Shown: in pieces, positions 1 through 5,452 of the stretch | How positions within the stretch are numbered: the first letter of the stretch is position 1 | Layout of the letters: each line of letters begins with the position of its first letter | DNA from: Candidatus Omnitrophota bacterium | GTDB taxonomy: Bacteria; Omnitrophota; Gorgyraeia; Gygaellales; Profunditerraquicolaceae | NCBI GenBank assembly: GCA_016867005.1 | Contig: VGKM01000073.1 | Location: 1 to 6,100, forward strand | Direction: 5' to 3' | Length of the DNA: 6,100 nucleotides | Made by a program: the position numbers and the translations under genes | Notes under the pieces: generated by a model | The model's input: only the letters and a program-made list of their open reading frames with translations | The model's database searches: none | Told to the model about the DNA's origin: nothing

Positions 1-8
1 GGTGTAAA

Positions 9-578
9 ATGATTGAAATAAACCTTCTGCCCGAAGAATTGAGGGCAAGGAAAATAAAATCTGGATTTGACCGGAAATACCTGCTTTTGATCATTCCTTT
101 GGCAGCGGTCATGCTGGTAATTGTGCATATATATTTGACCGCAATGCTGGTTGCTAAGAATTATCAGGCAGGCGTGCATGCAAAAAAATGGAAATCGCTT
201 GAATCCGACCGTAACAGGCTGGAGAAATTAAAAAAAGAGAGCACGGTCGCCCTCCAGGATGTAAAAGCAATCCAGGATATTGTAGCAAAAAGGATTAATT
301 GGGCAGAGAAATTAAATAAACTGAGTTTAAGCCTACCCTCAGGCGTGTGGTTTAATGACGTTTCTTTGGGGGGAAAGGACTTGGTTTTAAGAAGTTCGGT
401 TATATCGCTGCAAAAAGGCGAGCTGAACCTGATAAACACTTTTATTGATAAGTTAAAATCTGACCGGGGATTCTTTGATGATTTCGAAGGCCTTGAATTA
501 GGCAATGTGCAGAGAAGGGTATTGGGCGGGTATGAGGTTGTTGATTTTACCTTAACCGGGAAAATAAAGCAAAAATGA
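9..578 (+). CDS. pilN: Type IV pilus inner-membrane alignment protein PilN
   Basis: This 189-residue protein matches PilN, a bitopic inner-membrane component of the type IV pilus alignment complex (GspL C-terminal-like in type II secretion). The extreme N-terminus carries the family motif INLLPEE (residues 4-10), the cytoplasmic segment that in characterised systems docks into PilM. A basic stretch is followed by one hydrophobic transmembrane segment at about residues 24-48. A charged, probably coiled-coil stretch follows (about 50-100), then a small periplasmic alpha/beta domain (about 105-187). The length is normal for the family. The start at base 9 puts INLLPEE at the N-terminus; only 8 bases are visible upstream, with a GGTG that could be part of a Shine-Dalgarno site. 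The stop overlaps the pilO start as ATGA. pilM would be expected just upstream but is outside the window. A type II secretion or competence-pseudopilus role cannot be excluded. Confidence 0.88.
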   Translation: MIEINLLPEELRARKIKSGFDRKYLLLIIPLAAVMLVIVHIYLTAMLVAKNYQAGVHAKKWKSLESDRNRLEKLKKESTVALQDVKAIQDIVAKRINWAEKLNKLSLSLPSGVWFNDVSLGGKDLVLRSSVISLQKGELNLINTFIDKLKSDRGFFDDFEGLELGNVQRRVLGGYEVVDFTLTGKIKQK

Positions 579-1171
579 CGGCTAAATTGAAAGATTTATT
601 TGAAAAAGCAACCTCCGACAGCAAAAAAATCATAATTATAGTGTTATTTGCCTTTACAATATTTTATCTGGATTATTCGCTTGTTTTAAAAGCGCAAATA
701 TCAAACCTTGGTAAATTGAGTTCACGTGCCCTTAAAACAAAGTCAGACATAGATAAACTGCAAAAAGAACTTCTGGCTGTAAAGGATATTAAGCTTAAGC
801 AGGAATCCGAAGGGGCCTCAGGGCAGGAAAAAACAAAGAAGATCATCGGTGAAGACCAGGTCCCGGCCTTATTAAATGAGATTTCGGAGATCGCAAATAA
901 AAACCAGATCAGGATAAATCAGATTAAACCGGCTAAGGTCACAAAAGATGCCAAATCTCTTAAATCTGCAAAGGCAACTCCGGTTTCTAAATTCGGCGGC
1001 TATACGATAACCCTTGATCTATCAAGCGACTACCATCACTTGGGTAGTTTTATAAATGACCTTGAAAACGCCGAAACGTTTCTATCGGTTGATGACCTAA
1101 AGATCGTCCCAAATGCCAGTGATTATTTCCGGCAAAATATCAAACTGGTTTTAAAAACATATGTTAAATAA
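575..1171 (+). CDS. pilO: Type IV pilus inner-membrane alignment protein PilO
   Basis: This 198-residue protein fits PilO, which pairs with PilN through similar periplasmic domains and links the cytoplasmic motor side to PilP and the secretin. A short cytoplasmic N-terminus is followed by a single transmembrane helix at about residues 18-37. A lysine-rich coiled-coil region spans about 40-80, and a ferredoxin-like periplasmic domain spans about 95-197. Typical PilO features are the ALLNEIS helix (98-104), the following IRINQIKP strand (112-119), and the YHHLGSFINDLE segment (153-164), which matches the usual 'Y..LG.FI..LE' pattern. Residues 121-139 form a Lys/Ala/Ser-rich linker between subdomains. 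The start overlaps the pilN stop by 4 bp, and the 3' end overlaps the next gene by 11 bp. I see no strong Shine-Dalgarno site, so translation is probably coupled to pilN. Sequence conservation in this family is low, so the call rests on topology, motifs and position. Confidence 0.85.
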   Translation: MTAKLKDLFEKATSDSKKIIIIVLFAFTIFYLDYSLVLKAQISNLGKLSSRALKTKSDIDKLQKELLAVKDIKLKQESEGASGQEKTKKIIGEDQVPALLNEISEIANKNQIRINQIKPAKVTKDAKSLKSAKATPVSKFGGYTITLDLSSDYHHLGSFINDLENAETFLSVDDLKIVPNASDYFRQNIKLVLKTYVK

Positions 1172-1526
1172 ATCAGCTTTCAGCCTCGTCGGCGCGCTTT
1201 TTTACATATTTTCTACTTTCGTATTTGCACAGGACGCCTATAAATATGATGCAAAAGGCAAACGTAATCCTTTTATCCCGCTTGTTACTGCCGACGGACA
1301 GTTAATCAAACTTGATTCCGAAGGAGAATCGGAGAATAAAGACCTGATGCTTGAAGGCATTATTTACGATAAAAACGGCATATCTTATGCAATAGTGAAC
1401 AGCCAGATAGTAAAAACAGGGGATTTTTCGGGAGAATACCAGGTATTAAAAATCGAGAATAATAAAGTCATCTTTATCAAAGAGGGGCTTACTTCAGAAA
1501 TTGAGCTGAAGAAGGGGGAAGAATGA
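1161..1526 (+). CDS. pilP: PilP-like periplasmic pilus assembly protein
   Basis: This small 121-residue secreted protein has the architecture of PilP (homology region of GspC), which connects the PilN/PilO pair to the secretin. Residues 1-23 form a hydrophobic signal peptide with a likely cut after VFA, before QDAYKYD. Next comes the RNPFIPL motif (35-41), the usual PilP 'R.PF.P' element. A short acidic linker leads into a beta-rich domain at about 62-116 (LEGIIYD, YAIVN, IVKTGD, YQVLKIENNKVIF), the pattern of the HR/PilP beta-sandwich. There is no lipobox cysteine, whereas classical proteobacterial PilP is a lipoprotein, so this one is probably soluble or uses an uncleaved anchor. The gene starts inside the last codons of pilO (11 bp overlap), has no visible Shine-Dalgarno site, and ends in an ATGA overlap with the secretin gene, so coupled translation is likely. 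The assignment is by motif and position; sequence similarity may be weak. Confidence 0.75.
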   Translation: MLNKSAFSLVGALFYIFSTFVFAQDAYKYDAKGKRNPFIPLVTADGQLIKLDSEGESENKDLMLEGIIYDKNGISYAIVNSQIVKTGDFSGEYQVLKIENNKVIFIKEGLTSEIELKKGEE

Positions 1527-3259
1527 AAAAACTTTTAATCATGTTTATTTTTTGCCTGGCTTGTCATTTTGTTTTTGCAGAAGACGTTAAGAATGAGATA
1601 GAGATACAATTCACCGACGAGGATTCTGTCGTTGAAATAACGCCTGCCGACCCGGGGGCAGAGGCCCCGAAAAGCCTGGCAGCATCACAAAATGTCACGC
1701 TTGATTTTAAGGATGCCGATATCAATAACGTGCTCAAGATCATCTCTTTTAAGTCAGGCACCAATATCGTGGCAACTCCGGATGTAATCGGAAACGTCAG
1801 TATTCGTTTGGTTGATGTGCCTTGGGAGAAAGCTCTGGACGTCATTTTAAAAACATACGGCTATGCATATGAGAAACAGGCAAATATTATCCTTGTTACT
1901 AAAGCCGAGAATATTTCAAAGATACAGGCGGAGGAACCGCTGCGCACCGAAGTGTATAACCTGAAGTTTCTTGATGCGCAGGATGCGGAGAAGGGCATTG
2001 TGCCTCTGTTGTCCAACAGGGGCAGGGTCGCTGTCCTTTATTCCAAGGGCCAGAAAGGATGGCAGTTCGGGACTTTTAAAATCGGAAAAAGCGGGACTTC
2101 TTCTGAGGGGCCGACAAGGATCGAGCAGGGGCAAGGTTCTCAGTTAGAAACAATTGCGCTTGAAAAAAATGCAGCTGGCGCGGTCATACCGGTAAAAGTA
2201 GATTTACCGTCTTCAATAAAATCAAAAACGCTGGTTATAACCGATACAGCGGCATCCCTTGACAGGATCAAAAGCTTTCTTGATGAGATTGATAAAAAAC
2301 CGAAACAAGTCCTTATTGAAGCAAAATTCATGGAGGTAAATACCGATAAATTACGTGATATCGGTTTTGACTGGGGAACGGGCTCAAGCGGCGCTAGCGG
2401 CTATGCCACGCCCCCTTATGATATCGGGCTTAATAAGAACAATTTGACTACTCTTGCCGGAAGGAATTTGGCAAGCGAATTTACTCCTGGGAAATTCAGC
2501 CCTTTGGAGGGGACTACTGTTTTCCCCGGTACTTATCCTTATAAAGCGGGCCTGGAGTTATTGTTTAAAAAACTCGGCGGGTCGCAGTTTGAAGTTATTA
2601 TTCATGCGTTAGAAGAGGACGCCCATGCCAATACCTTGTCTGCGCCCAGGATTGTGACTCTTGATAACCAGGAGGCATCTATGCTTGTCGGTTATCATAC
2701 GCCTATATTAAGCGCGACAGTAACCGCGGGGACCGATACAACCGGGCCTACTCAAACTCAGACGCTTGATTATTATCAGGAGATCGGCATCCGGCTTAAT
2801 GTAGTGCCGCAGGTAAGCGATGAGGGCTACATTAACATGCTCATCCATCCCAGTATTACTTCATCTAATTCAAATGTAACTGCGACTTCAAGCGCAGGCA
2901 CAGGGCAGCAGGCGGTAACTACCGAAATAAATTACCCTATTATTACCGTGCGCGAAGCGCAAACGCAGATCATGATGAAGGACGGGGAAACGGTGGTATT
3001 AGGCGGCCTTTTAAGCGACGTAAAATCAAAACAGACAATAGGGGTGCCTTTTTTCAGCAAAATACCTATATTGGGCGGTTTTTTCAGGCGGGATATTTAT
3101 GATACGGGCAAGGTTGACCTGTTGATATTTATTACCGCGCATATCGTAAATGAAAAGACCCAGTTAACGCTTGAGGAAATCGCTGAGTTGCAAAAGAAAT
3201 ATTTCACTTCTCCTCTCGACGAGAAAGAAGCAAAGAAGAAAAAGAAGGCAAAAAAATAG
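1523..3259 (+). CDS. pilQ: Type IV pilus/type II secretion outer-membrane secretin (PilQ-like)
   Basis: This 578-residue secretin would form the multimeric outer-membrane channel for the pilus. A signal peptide (about 1-19, ending FVFA) is followed by an acidic linker and an STN/N0 domain at about 57-128 (VTLDFKDADINNVLKIIS). An N1-like secretin domain starts at about 141 (RTEVYNLKFLDAQDAEKG) and ends with LVITDTAASLDRIKSFLDEID near 237-257. The secretin barrel domain runs from about 262 (VLIEAKFMEV) to 543. It contains LSAPRIVTLDNQEASMLVG (372-390), the long gate region, EAQTQIMMKDGETVVLGGLL (478-497) and VPFFSKIPILGGFFRR (508-523), the hallmark secretin signature. The C-terminus is very lysine-rich. 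There are no AMIN domains like those of proteobacterial PilQ, and the N1 domain carries an unusually long insert. A purine-rich AGGGGGA Shine-Dalgarno site lies at 1513-1519, and the start overlaps the pilP stop by 4 bp. GspD of a type II system is the main alternative; PilN/PilO neighbours favour PilQ. Confidence 0.9.
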   Translation: MKKLLIMFIFCLACHFVFAEDVKNEIEIQFTDEDSVVEITPADPGAEAPKSLAASQNVTLDFKDADINNVLKIISFKSGTNIVATPDVIGNVSIRLVDVPWEKALDVILKTYGYAYEKQANIILVTKAENISKIQAEEPLRTEVYNLKFLDAQDAEKGIVPLLSNRGRVAVLYSKGQKGWQFGTFKIGKSGTSSEGPTRIEQGQGSQLETIALEKNAAGAVIPVKVDLPSSIKSKTLVITDTAASLDRIKSFLDEIDKKPKQVLIEAKFMEVNTDKLRDIGFDWGTGSSGASGYATPPYDIGLNKNNLTTLAGRNLASEFTPGKFSPLEGTTVFPGTYPYKAGLELLFKKLGGSQFEVIIHALEEDAHANTLSAPRIVTLDNQEASMLVGYHTPILSATVTAGTDTTGPTQTQTLDYYQEIGIRLNVVPQVSDEGYINMLIHPSITSSNSNVTATSSAGTGQQAVTTEINYPIITVREAQTQIMMKDGETVVLGGLLSDVKSKQTIGVPFFSKIPILGGFFRRDIYDTGKVDLLIFITAHIVNEKTQLTLEEIAELQKKYFTSPLDEKEAKKKKKAKK

Positions 3260-3272
3260 CCCGCCAAAATCG

Positions 3273-3578
3273 ATGCAAAAAATAAAGTTCGGTTTTAAAA
3301 AAAAGGGGTTTATGAAATATATTTCGCATCTGGACCTGATGCGGCTTTTCGCCAGGGGATTGCGGAGGGCGGGCCTGCCGATTAAAATGACAGAAGGTTT
3401 CAGCCCCCATCCGAAATTAAGCATTAAGAGGGCGTTGAAATTAGGGGTAGAGAGCGATAACGAAGAAGCAGCGATAGTTTTTAGGGGTTATTTTGATATT
3501 AATGAATTCAAAAATATTTTTCAGGCACAATTACCAGAAGGGATAGAAATAACTTATGTCCAAAGAGATTTTAATTAA
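3273..3578 (+). CDS. Short DUF2344 (TIGR03936) radical SAM-linked family protein
   Basis: This 101-residue protein matches the N-terminal half of the DUF2344/TIGR03936 family. The family is of unknown biochemical function and is usually encoded beside, or fused to, a radical SAM protein. Diagnostic segments are KYISHLDLMRLFARGLRRAG (residues 15-34), EGFSPHPKLS (39-48), the LKLGVES region (about 53-59) and LPEGIEI (89-95). Family members are usually about 200 residues; this one stops just after LPEGIEI, so roughly the second half is absent. I chose the ATG at 3273 because it gives the family's beginning (KIKFGFKKKG). Extending upstream to TTG 3171 would read a basic sequence out of frame through pilQ. 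A second ATG at 3312, preceded by AAGGGG, would remove the first family strand. The gene begins 13 bp after pilQ and overlaps rng by 23 bp. No radical SAM gene is visible. It may be a minimal functional version or a decayed remnant; the frame has no stop or frameshift before its end. Confidence 0.7.
   Translation: MQKIKFGFKKKGFMKYISHLDLMRLFARGLRRAGLPIKMTEGFSPHPKLSIKRALKLGVESDNEEAAIVFRGYFDINEFKNIFQAQLPEGIEITYVQRDFN
3536..3543 (+). promoter_or_regulatory. Likely ribosome binding site of rng
   Basis: The purine-rich sequence AGAAGGGA sits inside the end of the DUF2344 gene, 12 bases before the rng ATG at 3556. The spacing is somewhat long, but it is the only Shine-Dalgarno-like element near that start. 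It supports independent or re-initiated translation of rng within the overlap. Confidence 0.5.
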
Positions 3579-4998
3579 TATTGAACCTCAGGAAAAAAGG
3601 GTAGCGATCGTAAAAGACGGCCGGCTGGAAGAATTTTATATTGAGCGCCCGCAGGATAAAACAATTGTAGGCAATATCTATAAAGGAAAGATCGAGGCAG
3701 TTGTCCCGTCGGTCGGGGCAGCTTTTGTAGATATCGGGCTTGTAAAAAAGGGTTTTTTATATTTATCTGAGATTGAGTATGCTTTTGAAGCAAGCGATGC
3801 CGGGGAATTGAAGAAAAAAGAGATCAAAAAAGGTGACGAAGTGTTGGTACAGGTTGTAAAAGAATCCTTTGGCACCAAGGGCCCGCGGCTGACCTGTCAC
3901 ATAGGCCTTGCCGGCAGGTATCTTGTCCTTATGCCTCAGGAGGGCCAAGTGGGGATCTCAAGAAGGATAGAGGATGACGACGAAAGGAAGCGCCTGAGGG
4001 TAATCTTAGGAGAGTTAAAAATCCCCAAGGACTTGGGTTTTATAGTGCGGACCGCTGCTTGCGGGAAATCAAAGCAGGAGTTAATACGGGATGCGAATTT
4101 TCTGATGAAACTATGGTCAAGGATCGAGAAAATCGTCCAGAACAGCAAGGCGCCGGCGCTTGTCTATGAAGAATACGATTTGACATTCAGGGTGATCAGG
4201 GATTCATTTGCCGACGATGTCAACAAATTGATCGTAGATTCTAAACCGGAATTTTACCGGATCTTGAAATTCATGCGGACCTTCCTTAATTACCTGACAA
4301 AAAAGGTTGAGTTTTACCGCGGCACCGACCTGTTCGAGGAAAAAGACGTTGAAAAACAGATCAATAAGATCTTTGAAAGCAGGGTTTACTTTAAATCTAA
4401 GGCATATATTATTATTGAGCCCACTGAAGGCCTGGTTGTTATTGATGTTAACTCCGGAGGTTTTGCTAAGAAAATGAACCAGGAAGAGACCGCTTTTAAG
4501 GTAAACTGCGAAGCAGCCGTAGAAGTCGCCAGGCAGCTTCGGCTCAGGGACTTAGGCGGTATAATCGTCGTGGATTTTATCGATATGGAGCGCGAGGGGC
4601 ACCGCAGAGAAGTCCTGAATGTCCTTAAAAAAGCCCTGTCTACCGACCGCGCTAAATACGATATTCTTGGTATTTCCAAATTCGGCCTTGTTGAAATTAC
4701 ACGGGAACGCATCCATAATACCGTCCAGACACTTTCTTATCAGAACTGCCCATATTGCAAGGGCAGGGGCAGGGTGAAATCCGGGCTTACCACTTCCATA
4801 TATGCGTTGAAAGAGCTTAAGAGGTTCCTTATTAAGAATAAGGGCGTCAGGCAGGCCGATTTATCTTTAAATCCCGATGTGGTTGATGAGATCTTCAGGG
4901 AAAAAGAGAACCTGAAGTTGATTGAGAATAAATTCAAGGTAAAAATAAACCTCGTTTCTAACCCCGCTTTACACATAGAAGATATCAGAATCTCTTAA
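3556..4998 (+). CDS. rng: Ribonuclease E/G family endoribonuclease (RNase G type)
   Basis: This complete 480-residue RNase E/G catalytic protein acts in mRNA turnover and rRNA/tRNA processing as a 5'-end-sensing endonuclease in the cytoplasm. The N-terminus (ILINIEPQEKRVAIVKDG) is followed by an S1 RNA-binding domain at about 36-120 (GNIYKGKIEAVVPSVGAAFVDIG). The 5'-sensor/RNase H-like region and the DNase I-like catalytic domain follow. Magnesium-binding residues align with E. coli RNase E: D297 and N299 in VVIDVNSGG (E. coli D303 and N305) and D340 in GIIVVDFIDM (E. coli D346). The zinc-link cysteines C398 and C401 in NCPYCKGRGR are present, so active-site and oligomer-forming residues look intact. 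The length matches RNase G; there is no C-terminal degradosome scaffold. The start is set by family alignment and overlaps the DUF2344 gene by 23 bp. An intrinsic terminator follows 8 bp after the stop. The gene appears to lie at the end of the pilus transcript. Confidence 0.95.
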   Translation: MSKEILINIEPQEKRVAIVKDGRLEEFYIERPQDKTIVGNIYKGKIEAVVPSVGAAFVDIGLVKKGFLYLSEIEYAFEASDAGELKKKEIKKGDEVLVQVVKESFGTKGPRLTCHIGLAGRYLVLMPQEGQVGISRRIEDDDERKRLRVILGELKIPKDLGFIVRTAACGKSKQELIRDANFLMKLWSRIEKIVQNSKAPALVYEEYDLTFRVIRDSFADDVNKLIVDSKPEFYRILKFMRTFLNYLTKKVEFYRGTDLFEEKDVEKQINKIFESRVYFKSKAYIIIEPTEGLVVIDVNSGGFAKKMNQEETAFKVNCEAAVEVARQLRLRDLGGIIVVDFIDMEREGHRREVLNVLKKALSTDRAKYDILGISKFGLVEITRERIHNTVQTLSYQNCPYCKGRGRVKSGLTTSIYALKELKRFLIKNKGVRQADLSLNPDVVDEIFREKENLKLIENKFKVKINLVSNPALHIEDIRIS

Positions 4999-5006
4999 CT
5001 TTCCTG

Positions 5007-5040
5007 ACCTGTCCCACCCCGGAGGTGGGACAGGTTTTTT
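5007..5040 (+). terminator. Strong intrinsic terminator after rng
   Basis: A perfect 12-bp GC-rich stem is formed by ACCTGTCCCACC (5007-5018) and GGTGGGACAGGT (5024-5035), with a 5-base loop CCGGA. It is followed directly by a T run (5035-5040). It starts 8 bp after the rng stop and should end the pil-DUF2344-rng transcript. There is no matching A run on the 5' side, so it reads as a + strand terminator only. The right arm and loop contain GGAGGTG, which resembles a Shine-Dalgarno sequence, but no start codon follows at a useful distance. Confidence 0.88.
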
Positions 5041-5054
5041 CGACGATTTCTCGC

Positions 5055-5082
5055 TTGACGCCTGCCTATTTTATGGTATACT
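5055..5082 (+). promoter_or_regulatory. Sigma70-type promoter of rplU-obg with extended -10
   Basis: A -35 box TTGACG (5055-5060) and a -10 box TATACT (5077-5082) are separated by 16 bp. The -10 box is preceded by TGG (5074-5076), which makes it an extended -10 (TGn-TATACT). Each hexamer differs from consensus at one position. Transcription would begin around 5088-5091, giving an A-rich leader of about 40 bases before rplU with no obvious hairpin. The position directly after the terminator supports a fresh transcription unit for rplU and obg. No operator or riboswitch-like structure is visible. Confidence 0.8.
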
Positions 5083-5118
5083 AATAACCTTAATTGAGCC
5101 AAAAAAATAACACAATAA

Positions 5119-5123
5119 AGGAG
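5119..5123 (+). promoter_or_regulatory. Ribosome binding site of rplU
   Basis: AGGAG (within AAAGGAGAGG) lies 6 bases before the ATG at 5130. This is ideal spacing and fixes the rplU start. It rules out the in-frame TTG at 5094, which would add 12 residues that are not part of L21 and would place the start only a few bases after the predicted transcription start. Confidence 0.85.
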
Positions 5124-5129
5124 AGGCAA

Positions 5130-5444
5130 ATGTTTGCAATAATTGAAGTTGGAGCAAAACAGTATAACGTAAAGAAGGGCGATTTTATTGATGTGGAAAA
5201 GCAATCCGGCGCCGAAGGTAAAGAAATAAGCCTGAATAAGGTTTTATTGGTCACGGATAAAGATAAAGTCGAGGTGGGCAAGCCCTATATCAAGGGCGCA
5301 ACCGTAAAAGCAGCTATCTTGATGCACCTGAAGGGTGAGAAGAAAATATCTTTTAAATACCGCAGGCGCAAGTCGTCTCATTGGAAAAAGGGGCATCGTC
5401 AGCAGTTAACCCGCCTTCAGATAAAAGATATCGGCATAGAATAA
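5130..5444 (+). CDS. rplU: 50S ribosomal protein L21 (bL21)
   Basis: This 104-residue protein is ribosomal protein L21, a 23S rRNA-binding structural component of the large subunit. The N-terminus MFAIIEVGAKQYNVKKGD is canonical for L21, and the C-terminal signature KYRRRKSSHWKKGHRQQLT (residues 76-94) matches the family pattern. The length is close to the 103 residues of E. coli L21, so it is complete. A strong ribosome binding site and its own promoter precede it. The obg gene begins only 8 bp after the stop. The partner gene rpmA (L27), normally next, is not present. Confidence 0.97.
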   Translation: MFAIIEVGAKQYNVKKGDFIDVEKQSGAEGKEISLNKVLLVTDKDKVEVGKPYIKGATVKAAILMHLKGEKKISFKYRRRKSSHWKKGHRQQLTRLQIKDIGIE

Positions 5445-5452
5445 TCTTTCCA

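Noticed and set aside
3171..3272. Upstream extension of the DUF2344 reading frame to a TTG at 3171
   Set aside because: The added residues are a basic, low-complexity reading of the pilQ 3' end in another frame and are unlike the family; the family's N-terminus begins at the ATG at 3273.
3297..3304. Run of eight A residues after TTTT as a possible programmed or sequencing frameshift
   Set aside because: The family's conserved sequence reads in the same frame on both sides of the run, so no frameshift is needed.
4150..4159. 10-bp GC palindrome GCGCCGGCGC inside rng
   Set aside because: It encodes an ordinary Lys-Ala-Pro-Ala linker and has no flanking structure; a chance result of codon choice.
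5094..5129. TTG at 5094 as the rplU start
   Set aside because: It would add 12 residues foreign to L21, starts almost at the predicted transcription start and has no ribosome binding site; ATG 5130 has an ideal one.
4999..5129. Possible riboswitch, small RNA or L21 autoregulatory leader between rng and rplU
   Set aside because: After the terminator and promoter only about 40 A-rich, apparently unstructured leader bases remain, too little for a recognisable regulatory RNA.
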